A stretch of 64,000 bases of DNA from Phlyctochytrium arcticum. Lineage: Eukaryota; Chytridiomycota; Chytridiomycetes; Chytridiales; Chytridiaceae. The notes beneath the pieces are model-generated. The model saw nothing but the letters and a program-made list of their open reading frames with translations, was not told the DNA's origin and ran no database searches. Positions 24,601-36,511 of the stretch are shown in pieces. Where the stretch lies: the NCBI GenBank assembly GCA_025602905.1, contig JAHLKI010000019.1, forward strand, positions 310,001 to 374,000, in the 5' to 3' direction. Both the position numbers and the translations under genes were made by a program. Position 1 is the first letter of the stretch; each line of letters starts with the position of its first letter.

Positions 24601-26039
24601 AAGCCATCTCTTTTGTGCACTCTGCCTTTCAAAATTTGGGAAAGGCTATGGAGGCAGACCTTGATATGACGGTCGGGGCTCTCTTGAAGAAGGCCGGTGA
24701 AGGGACAGGTTTCATAGTAGAAGAGACCGATCGGGCGCTGGAAGCAATGTGCACTGCAATCACTCCTACGCGTGCTGTAGCCTCCCTACTTTCGCATTTC
24801 GATCACAAGAACCCAGCAGTTCGTATGCGAGTGTCTTGCTTACTCTACCGAATCATTTCAGAGCTATCCGAAAATCAAGTGTCGCGGTATCTTCAATCAT
24901 TTGGAGACGCGGGAAAGCTGCTTAACGCGCTGGTTTGCTTTTTACGGGAGGGAGCAGCTGAGACACGTAAAGCTGCCAAGCGGCTTGTACTTTTCCTGGC
25001 GGGATTTCCAGATTTCAATAAAACTGTCGACAAAGTGCTTGCGATCAAGCAAGCCAATGAGATTCGAGAAGCACTGAAAGGGTCGTCTGTACAAGATCTA
25101 GGTAAGGCGTCTGCCACGTATATTCACTGGACCAAATATAGATACTAATTGACTTTATGTAGCAGCAAAAACTGCACCACCTATAAGTCGGACAGTCAGC
25201 AAGCGTAATGTTAACCGCCCACGCGAATCTCGAGATGCGCGGGAGTTGGATAAGCTGGTTGCTCTTTATCAGGAGATGGTGTCCGATGGTAGGAATATAA
25301 ACCGACCATTTGTTATTTTGCACAACCGACTCATTCATTGAACAGATTGGAAACGGCGATTCCAGTCAGTGCTAGATACCGTCGAATTTGTCAAAATCAA
25401 TGCGCCTGAAATCATTGCTGATCGGCAGCACATTCAACACCTAATGGATAAATACCTGGACCGATGCCGTGACGGTAACAGCAAGGTTGCCCTCCTTAGC
25501 CTGCAGCATCTGGTGCAAATGATCCAATATCTGAAAGGGGCCATTGAACCAGTAACTCATCTCATAATGCAAACCCTGGCCAATCAGTTGGCAGCCTCAA
25601 GCGTTCCCATACGTACTGCGGCTATCCAGTCGCTTGACGCTTTGACTGATTGCACTGATAATGCTATCATTTTACAATCTATGGCCAACATTGTGCAATT
25701 TGGCACAAACCCACGAGCTAAACCGTTGATTCTGGAAAGAATGATACGTAAGTCATTTTCACGCTCGAAGTTTCCTTCTGACATTGGCTCTAACACTGTG
25801 TTCTCACTATAGCCCTTGTGCAATCCTTGTACTTATCTAAACCCACCGCCGTAACCAAATATGCTATCCCCACAGCTTTACGTATGCTCAGTGAAAGCAA
25901 AGGCGACATCAAGCTGAATAATACAAAGCTGCTGCAGGGGCTTTTCCAACTTATGGGCCCTGCGATGTACGAGCACATGGGTCACTTGAGCCCCTCCGTT
26001 GCGAGTAAGATTAACAAAATTGTATCCACCCCTCTGTAA
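21696..26039 (+). CDS. TOGARAM/crescerin-like multi-TOG ciliary microtubule protein
   Basis: Four exons (21696-25101, 25163-25288, 25346-25747, 25813-26039) give 1386 residues. The layout is two N-terminal HEAT/TOG arrays (about 1-220 and 300-530), a Ser/Pro-rich disordered linker (about 530-900), then two C-terminal TOG arrays (about 910-1130 and 1150-1386). This four-TOG plan with a central linker is that of TOGARAM1/CHE-12 crescerin, which binds axonemal tubulin and controls cilium length. Local matches include DWDVKVQALEQL, TPTRAVASLL and SDDWKRRFQSVLD. CLASP is the alternative, but CLASP proteins have a different TOG order and a C-terminal domain not seen here. The ORF extends upstream of ATG 21696 only through non-ATG codons. 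Confidence 0.8.
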
Positions 26040-26154
26040 CGGGCCAGTGACCTTAGTTTCCATACCAGTGTACATATCAACAATTTTTAATTTGATTTCA
26101 ATCAGATAATTTCGAACAATGCGACGAATAACATGAATGAAAGTTTTCTCTTTT

Positions 26155-27393
26155 CTAACCGACCATCTTTGCGTGATCGTCTGGTGGCCAGCGCGTTTGG
26201 GCAAAGGTCATTAATCGTTTTATAGACTGAATCCACTTCCTTTGTGCTTCATCGTTCAGTACATGGGCAACCTGAGAAGAGAAAATCTTCTCTCGGGCAC
26301 TACGTTCGTGAATACCTAGAGGACAGAGGTTAGAATCCCGTATGGACGATTTTGGAGGGCATCGCGGGGGTACTTACCAACCATAGTGACACCGATTGGC
26401 CATGGCGCATTTCCAATAGATAGCCGTAGATATGAATCGTTGGCTTTGAGATATTCTCTTTCTTGCATAAACCTTGCAATTTCGCAAACTCGTATCACGA
26501 CATCGGCTGGCAAGACCTTTTTTTTGAGTTGCTTGAAGAATGGCTTCATATACTCGGCAGTTTGTGATTGGGTAGCAGCCTGTAGCCGACCTTGAACAGT
26601 TCGCTTGACATCCTCTGGCCGAGCATCTAGTGTTTTGTCCCACTCCTTTAAGCAACGTTTGAAGTATACCGCCAGTAGCATATACGTCTTTTCAGGATCT
26701 CGTTGCAAAAGATCGTAGGATATTATTGTTGTGTCAACCGCCTCTCGCTCCGCATCCCGCTCTTTCCTCCGTTTCCCATATTGCCCCTCCTCCCCTTCTC
26801 CATCGTGCGCATCTGCATCAGACATTTTTCGCTTCAAGTTTTCCATTACCAGTTCCTGCTCCGTTGCTGCCATGGCGGCCCTGAAATCATTACGCTGTCC
26901 CTCAGTTGACTCTTCCGTTGCTTCCAATTTTCGTAACCGGCGCGCTCGTTGGACATACGTTTCGCCAAACAATTTGATGGGTTCATCTCGTGCACGAAAT
27001 CGTCGGACCAATTCTGACTCTGGGATATCCACATCTACATTTTCTTCATCCGATCCTGAATTGGCATCCTGTTTTGACTCGTTGGCCCCACCTCCGTCTG
27101 GGGTATCAGGACGGCTGTTGCCGGTTCGTGCAGGAGATTCGGGGGCCTTTTTCGGGTTAAGCTCAGCAAGACGCTTTGCTTGCCTCTCCTTTCGTTCCTG
27201 CTCTAATCGCTCTTGCTCCTCCCGATATTCCTTCTCCCGCTGTGCTTCGGCCTCCCCTCTTCGAAAATACTTTTTGCCATTTGTAAATTTGGCAGCAGCG
27301 GCTTTTTTTCGTTCAATCTCGGCCTGTAGAGCACAATTAGTATTCCCACCCTAAAGCGGCAAACAGATAATGTATTACCTTCAGAATGTCCAT
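26155..27393 (-). CDS. PRP18: Pre-mRNA splicing factor PRP18
   Basis: Second-step spliceosomal factor that helps hold the 3' splice site. Three exons (27393-27379, 27323-26378, 26315-26155) give 373 residues; human PRPF18 has 342. The N-terminus has MDILKAEIERKK and a charged coiled coil, then a splicing-factor-motif-like segment ([20 protein letters not shown]) and the C-terminal Prp18 domain ([15 protein letters not shown], then [20 protein letters not shown]). The conserved loop is [11 protein letters not shown]; intron 2 splits the codon of its GIH glycine. Exon 1 holds only five codons. Confidence 0.95.
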
Positions 27394-27704
27394 ACCGAAG
27401 TGTCTACACCTTGTTGGAAAGGCGGATTCTTTGGTCACCTTCCAATCACTTTTGATCCAACTGAGCCCTAACTGACTGCGCAATTGCGCAGTTGCTCGGT
27501 CGTGCGTGGGAACATCTCTGACCTCAAATTCCCAACCTCCTTTTCAGAGGCACAACCTGCGCAAGTCTTGGATTTGAGATTCCTATTTGCGTGATGACTA
27601 CTTCAAACAGCGTCTAGAGTAACTGATCGAAGAAAGATTCGACAAACTACATTCCGATCAAAAACTATACTCCACGATTACCTATGAGGGTATATATATT
27701 CTAT
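27394..27704. other. Gap between PRP18 start and downstream end of the two-TM protein gene
   Basis: 311 bases. I see nothing gene-like; it should hold the PRP18 promoter and the 3' untranslated region of the neighbour. Confidence 0.4.
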
Positions 27705-29276
27705 CTATGGATCAAGAAGATCTTTGTTTGACTCGTATGGCGGAAGTAGACTCTTGGTAGATCCCTTGTTGCGCGAGGCTTGAAAGGGCTCTAAGTGGTC
27801 TTTGGCCGAAGGATAGAGTTTCGACGAAGTCGTGTGGAAGGCATCTGTTTCGGAAGCCAAGGGCGCAGGCAATGAAATGTTTAAAGATTTCATAGATGGG
27901 GAATAACCATGACCCCGGTTCGAGACAGGTTGCGCAACTGAGGTACTCAGATTTCCAGATGGAGAGGTTGCGAGGGTCTGAGAGCCTACAACCCCTGGAG
28001 GGCGTCCGGGTGTCAATGATACTCCTCTGCTTGTTGATCCTTCCAGTTTTCCGTCCGTGTTGGGAGCGGGGGGACCGCCAGGTCTTCGAAGACGCTGGCG
28101 GGTGGCTAAGCGAATACACATGGCCACTGTAGACATGGTGGATACAGCCACGATCGCCCCAAGCGTGACAAGCGCGATACCCAAGGTAAGCACTGTGGTC
28201 TGAAAATGGGAGTTAAGTACGCGTTCAGCAAAGAGTGCTAGTAAGCGCAGCCTACCTTGTCCTCTCCCATGTTGTACGTTCCCATAGACAGACGTGATGC
28301 TGTGATCAATGGATCTTTGTTACTGCGCACTTCGAATTTTTGCAGTTTCGCACCCAGTGGCACTTGCTTAGTGGGTGTGTAGACGCCCATTTCGAAATTA
28401 TTTTCGAAGTAGCAACCGGCATAACTCGTTGCTCTATATGGTAACGCTTAGCATAGCTCTTTCCAGCGACGAGGAATATACGTACCCGCGCTCCCGGTCA
28501 TTTTGCCACCCTATTGTGGTTTGTTTAAGCCTGACACAGATGGAAGTCAAGGTCACTTGATAGTTGCAGATTCCCAGGACACTATTGAACCCTCCACCGA
28601 GTTTTTGACATTCCGCCATGCAAAGAGGCTTTGCTATGCAAGTCGTGTAGCTGGAACTAGCTTGGTCGTAGGCATCGCAGTCTGTGGTTGAACGGCAGCC
28701 AATTTCTGCTTTCGTTAGTGTCATAGGCTTGCTTGGCTCTATGCCCAAATGTATCGTGTAATTTTGACCCAGATAGTCGTAGGTGAAAATCTCGTAATGA
28801 CCGTCCTGAGCCACTGGAACATGCTTCATTTTGGAAAGTCCATTAGACCACTCTTTCTAATGATACTGTTTTCGACTGGTCACTCACGTTTTCAAAGACG
28901 GCAACCCAGGGGCTATACGTGAAGATAGAGCTGCCCGGTGCCTCGTTGAGCGTCGAACGACTGGAATTAGGACTGTTGACGATGGGAATGTCCCCGAGTG
29001 CGGGAATGAACAACTCAAATCTGCTGGATGTGAAATCTTTCATTTCGCTAGCCGTCCAGGCCTATGAGCAAACAGCCGCATGAGGGCCCGTCATTGACTT
29101 TAGATGGCCACAGAGATACTCACACCAACAACGGAATTATACGTGTCCAAATTTCCTGAGCGACTATTTGTTCCAGACTGCTTCAGGAAGATGATTCCCG
29201 CGATGAACAAGGCAGGAACAATGAGGAAGGAGCTTAGAGCGCATACGCGCATCGGGCGGCTCAGCTGCTTGAACAT
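27705..29276 (-). CDS. Two-TM protein with a cysteine-containing extracytosolic domain, function unknown
   Basis: Five exons in phase (29276-29121, 29061-28888, 28823-28486, 28433-28256, 28199-27705) give 446 residues. An N-terminal membrane anchor (LSSFLIVPALFIAGIIFL) is followed by about 240 residues containing a cysteine cluster (IGCRSTTDCDAYD, TTCIAKPLCMAEC, ICNYQ, SYAGCYF) and a segment EVRSNKDPLITASRL. A second membrane span (LTLGIALVTLGAIVAVST) follows, then a Ser/Pro-rich tail of about 140 residues ending at 27705. Both termini would face the same side. I recall uncharacterised two-TM eukaryotic proteins with a DPxxxA element before the second span, but cannot name a family. The acceptor of exon 3 (28824) is the least certain junction. 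Confidence 0.7.
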
Positions 29277-30050
29277 CTTGGAGATGTCAACGAGGCAGAA
29301 GTAGATGATTGTCGATGTAAGAAGAGCGCAGGAAACACTTCACCCTGCCTTTAACTCTTTATAACATTTACTGCAGGAACCGGTTTGCGGTACTAGGTTG
29401 ACCTGCTTGAAATAGACACACAAGCTTAACAAGATCAAGCCAGGACTGATTGGTAAACAAACTCCCAGAAAATGGAACCCCAACAAAAAAAGGAAAAGTC
29501 TTTTTCAAAGCCGCCCTCCGGCCCGGCTCCTCTGAGTTTTGTTCCATATATCCAGACATCTTCGCGACGTGTTTTCTTTTCTTTGGCAAACACTTTCGCC
29601 CATGGACATCTGGACATTTACCCCAATGCATTCTAGAAAGAAACGGCCTGTGTTTCGTCAGCGATTCCGCATATTGGCGCCTAAGTGCCTTAAGCCTGCG
29701 GTAGACACATGCGTTGCCCGGTCCAACAATGGTAGCCTGAACCATAGTTTTCCGGTGCTTCCGTTGTTGACGGCGTCGCGAGCTAAAAACAGCATCTTGG
29801 GGATCTTGGAGGAATCTCGCACGCGACATGCCCAACGCGACCCTCTGCCATTCGGTGATGACGTGAGGGGATAGCGCTGGCCAGCCGACGGACCCGACCG
29901 TTCCGACAAAAACAGCAAAAAAGACCGTTTCAGCGAAACAACTACCCAAAAACCATCAAGGGAACATACGGGCTCGAAGAAGGTTAACTAAATTATCACC
30001 GCACAGACGGGATATACAAATACCGACAAATTCGAACGGCAGCATCAGAT
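29277..30050. other. Gap holding one doubtful ORF
   Basis: 774 bases between the two-TM protein gene and the small Ser/Pro-rich ORF. Apart from the uncertain minus-strand frame 29368-29949, I see nothing. Confidence 0.35.
29368..29949 (-). CDS. Hypothetical 193-residue ORF (doubtful)
   Basis: An uninterrupted ATG-to-stop frame lies in the gap between two genes. The product is basic and Cys-containing with no motif I recognise. A frame of this length can arise by chance in 64 kb, and an opposite-strand frame overlaps it. No intron pattern or conserved segment helps. Kept because the gap has no other content. Confidence 0.2.
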   Translation of the reverse strand: MGSCFAETVFFAVFVGTVGSVGWPALSPHVITEWQRVALGMSRARFLQDPQDAVFSSRRRQQRKHRKTMVQATIVGPGNACVYRRLKALRRQYAESLTKHRPFLSRMHWGKCPDVHGRKCLPKKRKHVAKMSGYMEQNSEEPGRRAALKKTFPFFVGVPFSGSLFTNQSWLDLVKLVCLFQAGQPSTANRFLQ

Positions 30051-30359
30051 ATGCGCGGCCAAGCATCGCCCACTCAGCGGGATTTTTCCTACGAAGCAAA
30101 CCGATCCAACCTCACCCCCTCGCAAGACACCAAAGGTTCATCATCGCAGGGTGCATCGACCTGGGCCACGGCCCCGTCCAACAGTCTGCCTCCACCACTG
30201 CCCAAGGGTCAACCATCTGTGTCCCAACATGCCACTCCAGCAGAGATTGGTGCATCAAACTCATCCTTGGCCGAACGGGTAAAGACTCGAGCTTGGCAGG
30301 CCTACGAACGGGTTGCGCATGTGGCTAGTCACATTGTCGGCGGATCAAACACAGTCTAA
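30051..30359 (+). CDS. Hypothetical 102-residue Ser/Pro-rich protein
   Basis: A single-exon frame with ATG 30051. The first 75 residues are Ser/Thr/Pro/Gln-rich and probably disordered; the last 25 form a likely amphipathic helix (AERVKTRAWQAYERVAHVAS). Composition is protein-like and unlike the surrounding DNA, and the ORF sits alone between two minus-strand genes. I recognise no family. Confidence 0.5.
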   Translation: MRGQASPTQRDFSYEANRSNLTPSQDTKGSSSQGASTWATAPSNSLPPPLPKGQPSVSQHATPAEIGASNSSLAERVKTRAWQAYERVAHVASHIVGGSNTV

Positions 30360-30564
30360 GTGACGCTAGGCGTCTAGCAGCAATTTTTAGTAGTATGATA
30401 TTATTGCTGGCTTGTTAGAATACCCACACACATAGGAAGTGATGTTCACTCTGCATTTACATGTCGTATTACTGCTGATGGAGACAAAAATGGTTATGAA
30501 TATATTCATTGAAGCATAGATGGATAGATACATATTTGCAGTTTGAAATAGGGACAGGTATGGT

Positions 30565-32724
30565 TTAGTGATGGAACAGGCGGTGGTTGGTAAAGATGTA
30601 GCCAATGTTGCGCTCATCGGCTGCCTGAATCACGGCATTGTCCATGACGCTGCCACTGGGTCCAGCAATAAACTGTACTCCGCTCTGCGAGGCCCGCTGA
30701 ACATTGTCCGGGAACGGGAAGAACGCATCAGAACTCAATACGAGTCCCTTCATCTGGGCACGCCACTCGCGACGTTCCTCAGCTGTAAGCATTTCAGGAA
30801 CAACTTCAAACAGACTTTCCCAGGTGGCTCGGTCGTCAATCTGGTTGGTCACAAACAAGTCAATTGCGTTAGCCTTGTCAGGGCGCTTGGCCTCCTTCTT
30901 GAATTGGAAGGCAAGAACCTTGGGGTGGTGGCGGAACCACCAATTGTCAGCCTTGTCACCAGCCAATCGCGTGCTGGTAAAAAAAATTGTAGAATTGAGT
31001 GTGCAATCACAGACCATGACTCCTGCAAAAAACTCACCAGTGAATGCGCGACTGCTGTCCAGCTCCCAGGCCAACGATCTGACCATTTTTGGCGTAGCAA
31101 ACAGAGTTTGATTGCGTGTACTTGAGAGAAATGGTGGCGACAATGAGATCACGAACGGCGTCATCAGTGACCGAGTTGACAGTCTTTGATACGACATTCG
31201 CAAACTCGTTCCGGCTAATCAGCAAGTCATTGCGCTTTTGTTGCAGATGCAGCCCATAGACTTGGCGCGTTTCGCTCTGCTCGGGCTCGTAAGCCGGGTC
31301 AATTTGCAAAACGCAGTACTTTCCACCCTTCTTCTTCTTCAAAATGTCGAGTGCTACTTGGCTATATCCAGGAGCGATGATACCGTCCGAGACTTCGCGA
31401 GAGATAATCTTGGCGGTAGCCTCGTCACACTCGTCAGAGAGAGCAATCCAATCTCCGAATGAAGACATGCGGTCCGCTCCACGGGCACGTGCATAAGCGG
31501 CTGCCAGTGGGGTAAGGTTGATGTCCTCAACGGCGTAGACTTTTTTCTCAACATCCGAAAGGGCCAATCCAACGGCGGCTCCAGCCGGGGAAACATGTTT
31601 GAAGGAAGCAGCCGCGGGGAGTGCGAGCGCTTGCTTCAACTCCTTAACCAATGGCCATGCATTCAAGGCGTCCAACAAGTTAATGTATCCGGGGGAGCCA
31701 GACAACACTTTAGGGAGAATGGTCTCAGCATTGCAACGAGATACTGACTGGACAAACCATAATAAAACTCACCCTTGAAGGGAAGATCTCCATGCTTAAC
31801 ATAGACCTGGGCAGGCTTCTGGTGGGGATTGGCACCATAGCGCAGGGCGAGTTGTTGACGACCTTCCCCTGCATACTGCTGACGAAAGTAGGCTGAAATT
31901 GCGGCGTCGTAGTCTGCGGTTTGCGTGAAAGCCTTGAGCGCCAATCTCTGACGAGATGCCTCGGAGACTGACGCGACTCCTGAGGAGGAATGTGACTCCT
32001 TGAGCTCAGCAATGAGTTTGCTGTAATCGGAAGGATCGCAAATGATGGTGACTCGCGCATGGTTCTTGGCTGCGGCACGAAGAAGCGTGACCCCACCTAA
32101 AAGACGCGATAAGCAAATGATTCCCCGAAGATAAACAATACACGGTCATACCAATATCAACTTCCTCTACAGCCTCCGGAATGGTTACTCCTTCCTTGGC
32201 GATTGTTTTCTCGAACGGGTACAAGTTGCATACAACAAAGTCAATCTTGTCAAACCCACGAGCGGTCATGTCTGCGTTGTCTGATTCGATGTCGCGAGCA
32301 AGAATACCTATAACAATGATACACTAAGGATGTTGCTTGCCACCTTTTTTCTCTAGTGACTGCTTACCTCCATGCACGGCCGGGTGAAGAGTCTTGACAC
32401 GACCTCCCAACATCTCTGGTGCCTTGGTGATATCAGCGACATCCCTATCATAGTCGATCGACAAACTTTAGGATGTGGAAAGATGACTTTCACACGTTCT
32501 CATCACATACGCGACGGGAAGCCCGGCATCACGAATGGCCTTGGCCGTTCCACCTGAAGCTACTAGCTTGACGGAAAGGCTGTCCAGAGCCTTGGCCAAG
32601 TCCAAGAGGCCAGTCTTGTCCGATACGGAGAGCAGGGCTAATCAAACATGCATTATAATCGTACACTTCAGATTGTACAGATAGAAAGAAAGCTGCTTTG
32701 GATATTACCTGTTTTTTGAGTCAT
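30565..32724 (-). CDS. ADE17: Bifunctional AICAR transformylase / IMP cyclohydrolase (ATIC)
   Basis: Catalyses the last two steps of de novo IMP synthesis. The start ATG is 32724-32722; exon 1 is 16 bases (ATGACTCAAAAAACAG). At least six further exons follow. The N-terminal IMP cyclohydrolase begins [11 protein letters not shown] and contains [30 protein letters not shown] and [16 protein letters not shown]. The transformylase half has [29 protein letters not shown] (catalytic Lys-His region), [20 protein letters not shown] and the C-terminal [14 protein letters not shown] typical of the family. All key motifs are intact. Fungal orthologues are ADE16/ADE17; the choice of symbol is arbitrary. 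Adenylosuccinate lyase, which makes its upstream substrate, is also in this window but not adjacent. Confidence 0.97.
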
Positions 32725-33044
32725 TTCTATCCTGTTGTGGTAGACGGAAACGGTCGGATTTGCATGTATCGATATGAAACTCGGAACAGAGCGGAAGACC
32801 TTCGCCCGCGCCACAGATCTACATCGCGAATGTGGCACAGTCTGATTACCTAATCTCAAAGCCCGCTCTGCGCTCTCCACTCCTATGAGTTGGCCAGAAA
32901 CATGCCTCACGCCGGGCCATCCACGGTACTTTTCACCAACTCTGCAAAGCTGCGCTCCCCCCAGATTTCATTCAGTAGCACCATAAATCGTTTTGCTTCA
33001 AGTCTCTGACCGTTGATCTTACTTGATCTACGGGGCAAACGATT
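32725..33044. other. Divergent promoter gap, ATIC / PH protein
   Basis: 320 bases with no supported feature beyond the shared promoter position. Confidence 0.4.
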
Positions 33045-35060
33045 ATGCTCACATCGCTCAAGAAGCAACGCTCGATCCGTTCCATTCGCTCTGTAGCTCG
33101 TCACGGCTCTTCATACGACCTATCAAGCAGTCAGAATTTCACTGACATGCTTTCGCCAAAGTCATCCAGCAGCCTTTTTAATGCTCCCTTGGGCGGGGAC
33201 GCAGCGCTAAAGGCCTTACACCTCCCTGCCTCAATACCGTCCAATGACCGTCTCTCACCAGGATTGTGGACGTGGATTCACAGCACTGGCCATGGTCTTG
33301 TTGATCCAGACTCACTTCATTTGGCTGCAGCTCAAACAAAATTGGTTTCTGCCGTGGGTGAAGCTATGGAATTTCCCGAGCATCTCCTCGATGTCTCAAC
33401 CGTTGCCGACGAAATCAGAATGGGTGGAGACGAAGAACAACATCAACCTATGCCAGGCGCACGGGCCCTACCCGGAATGACCCGTCCCATGCCCGGTGGT
33501 AGCTTGAATATAAGTTCTGGGAAGCTGAGCCGACGGCCGGTATCTGGAGTGTTTGGTAATACACCCGACGTGCGTGATACACCCAAAGTGCGACGACTGT
33601 ATCTTCAAATAGATGACCTTAAGATCAAGACAAGTTCAAACAGTAAGTCGTGCCATTCTCTCATCCTTTTCACGGACTGACCAACCCCAAATTAGCCAAC
33701 GTTGCGCAGGTTCATTTGCAAATTGCGGGTCAGCGAGCAGCTACGAACGCCTTGATCACACGAAAGGAATCGTCGAAAGGGTTTGGGTTGAGCGCCAGTC
33801 CAAAGGAGGGATTCATCTTGTAAGCAAATTCTGGAAAGTCAAACTCCCCCTCTGATACTCTTGTTTAACAAATGCTATAGTGACACTGAAGACCATGACT
33901 CGCGAGTAACACTCCGCGTCCTCTCAGTTCCAAGCACAGCACTCAACAGTCGCCTTTCATCTGAATTTCCATCCCAACTTTCCGCATCACCTTCCCTCGA
34001 CAATGTCCCCGCGGCCGCACCCTTCGCCGTTGCTGCCGACCCTTCCCTCCTCCGCCCCAAAATGTCCCTTCTCTCTGGTCTTCGCCGCTCACCAACGGCA
34101 AGCTCACTGGCTTTCAATGCCTTTGGTGGTGCTAGCGGATCATCAACACCCACTCGGGGAGCCACCGTCACTGGTGCTGATGGCGGCCAGTTGTTGGGCG
34201 AAGTATCTTTCATGATTCCTAGCCGGCCCGGTGCCGGAGCAAAGATTCCTGGAGAATACACCGTCATGGCTTTGAATGGCAAAAAAGAAATCGCCAAGGT
34301 TATGCTGCAAATTGGAGTATTCCTCGACGAAGATTACAACACAATTGTCCAGGTCCGTGCTCAAAATGACTTAGGGAGCGTAATTATGTGCCAACAAAGT
34401 TTTTAGGAACCCGTGTCAACAGAACCAGAATTTACAGACTACCTCAATTTCTTAATTCATGTCCCGGGAGGAGCAGCCGTAAGTGTGCTTCTTTTGGCTT
34501 CTGCGTCAATGTGTTAAACCTGTACCCCTGTATTAGATCTGGCGCAAGTATTGGTGCATACTGCGCGAGAGCGAATTACAGGTTTACGACTTTGAATATC
34601 GCGAGGTAATGTTCGAACCTAGTCCACTGGCGCTAAGTATGGTTGTCTAATGGAACCTCACCTCCCACAGGCGAAACCTGTAGCCAGTATCGCTCTTGCT
34701 CACATTTTGCAAGTCCGTACAGCTGATCCTGAATACATGTGTGCGCCCAACAGTATTGAGGTCCTCTTGTCTCCACAAGTGACACACAACTACCTCTCAC
34801 ATGAGGATGAGTTAACCACCACCTGGACAAACCAGATCCTTGACACCAAGCCATGCACTGGGGAGCTCCTGACGTACGTGACTGCCGACTCGCGACCACG
34901 GATGATTGGGTGGATGGACAAAATTGCTCGAGAGAAGGCACGATTGGCTGGAGCAAAGACCCCCGTTCCGCCTCCACGGAAAATGACCACGCCAAAGACC
35001 ATGAGGAAGCCGGTCGCATCTATGTCAAGTAGTCACCTTGCACGCGAATTGGCCTACTAA
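33045..35060 (+). CDS. PH-domain protein, possibly anillin-like
   Basis: Six exons (33045-33642, 33696-33819, 33881-34352, 34407-34478, 34537-34605, 34671-35060) give 574 residues. The N-terminal 190 residues are Ser/Pro-rich. Residues about 190-400 alternate charged and hydrophobic strands (RRLYLQIDDLKIKT, GEYTVMALNGKKEIAKVMLQ) like an anillin-homology/C2-type beta domain. The C-terminal third has a PH-like pattern: YWCILRESELQVYDFEYREA, KPVASIALAHI, and a final helix WMDKIAREKARL. AHD-plus-PH is the anillin/Mid1 arrangement for cytokinesis, but similarity is only architectural. One donor is GTCCGT (34353), weaker than its neighbours. Confidence 0.7.
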
Positions 35061-35212
35061 ACGCACCGAGCCGGATCTATGCTACAAGAAAGTGACTAAG
35101 ACGGTGGATGATGTCAAAGCGAAAACGCGGTACGCCGCTTGTATTGAAATGCAATGTAAATGTAATGGTATGGTTTTTATAAATACAGTTCTCTCCCCAG
35201 TTGTGCGATTCT

Positions 35213-35761
35213 TCATATGTTCTGCGTCCCCGTCTTCATCTCATAATCCCACCCATCCACAGGCGGGGTCTCTGTCGGCACCCTCAACCGCCTGGGAAAT
35301 ACCGTCACCTCCTCGGGGTCAGTCCCCACCTTTGCGGCCTCAAAAAGACGCTTGTCCACCTTCTCGAGCTCTTCCATAGCCGCTCGCATGCTTTCGTAGA
35401 TGGCTCTGACTTCGGCAACTTTAGCCACGGCCTCCCGTTCCTTATGAAGAGCCCATGCGCGCTCTATAGTATCTTGCTTGACTGCTTCGGGGTTGGAGGG
35501 GTGAGTTGCGACAGCGTGGGTAAAGGAGTGAACTGATGGCGCGGGAATGGGTCGGGCGGGGGTTGTTGGTACGTTTTTGTCGTAAAGAATGTCCTGAATA
35601 AGTTGGTAGCGCTGGTCTGCTGAAGTAGTATCCTTCACTTTTTTTGTGGTGCCTGTTGTGGCATTGCGGGATAAGGTTGGTAGACTACTCGACTGGAGGA
35701 TGTTGCGGTACTGGTGGACAGTGCGCCGCAGACATTTGGAGCTCGTGGTCAAACAGTACAT
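35213..35761 (-). CDS. Mitochondrial ribosomal protein mL40 (Mrpl28/MRPL40 family)
   Basis: A single exon of 182 residues. A basic presequence (MYCLTTSSKCLRRTVHQYRN) suggests mitochondrial import. The core TIERAWALHKEREAVAKVAE followed by YESMRAAMEELEKVDKRLFE is the helical signature of mL40, a large-subunit mitoribosomal protein. The C-terminal FPRRLRVPTETPPVDGWDYE also fits. The length is slightly under the usual 200 residues. Confidence 0.85.
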   Translation of the reverse strand: MYCLTTSSKCLRRTVHQYRNILQSSSLPTLSRNATTGTTKKVKDTTSADQRYQLIQDILYDKNVPTTPARPIPAPSVHSFTHAVATHPSNPEAVKQDTIERAWALHKEREAVAKVAEVRAIYESMRAAMEELEKVDKRLFEAAKVGTDPEEVTVFPRRLRVPTETPPVDGWDYEMKTGTQNI

Positions 35762-36511
35762 GGTGAACTTTGGAGATCAGTGTTTTGCGAAATGGAAGGC
35801 AACGGCAAGTCAAGCAAATCGAAATGCCGCCTGCACATGGCTGTGCCACCCGCTTCACTGGAAGGAACGATCTGTTGTATCTGCGCAGCACATTCGTACC
35901 CTGGCATGTAGAGTCCTGCCGTTAAATCATCCCAGATGTGCAGAAAAAAACAGCAATTACAATCTGTAGCTTGAGTATTTACCACACATGAGTTTAAATT
36001 TTTAAAAAAAAGTCCAGGACAGAAAGACTTAGTTTTATGATGTGCGACAGATGCAGACTTGGATGGCATTTATCAAGGAGTGCAGAATACACATTGACTC
36101 TCATTAAACACCTAGTAAAAATTAGTATTCGACTTGCCTATAAGTAGGTTGCAGTTGCTGACTTTGAACTTCTTGACATTTTTTTCCCATTAGTGTTTTC
36201 AGATTACATCAGCCAATGCTAAGATTAGCTCACTCCCAACTATCTGATCACGATAGTTCATGGCAGTCAGAACCAAAAAAACTTTCTGCATAGGATAGAA
36301 GTGGTGAAGGTATGTTTTTATTAAGATAACTTGGGTTGCCGTACCATCTTGCTAACCTCTATTTGCTTTTGCCATTTGGCACTTCCCAGTTAGACCTTGT
36401 ACGAACTGTTGTCAGCGTCGTAAAAAACGTGGATCACTGTATAGAGTAATTTATCTTGCTACGCTACTAGCTCCAAATTGACTCGGATCCCGGCGCGGGT
36501 GGTCACCAAAA
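35762..36511. other. AT-rich gap between mL40 and MARVEL genes
   Basis: 750 bases with homopolymer A/T runs (for example near 36003 and 36180) and many stops in all frames. No gene or RNA recognised. Confidence 0.4.

Noticed and set aside
26731..27354. 207-residue Ser/Arg-rich plus-strand ORF
   Set aside because: Its composition reflects the complement of the charged PRP18 coiled coil.
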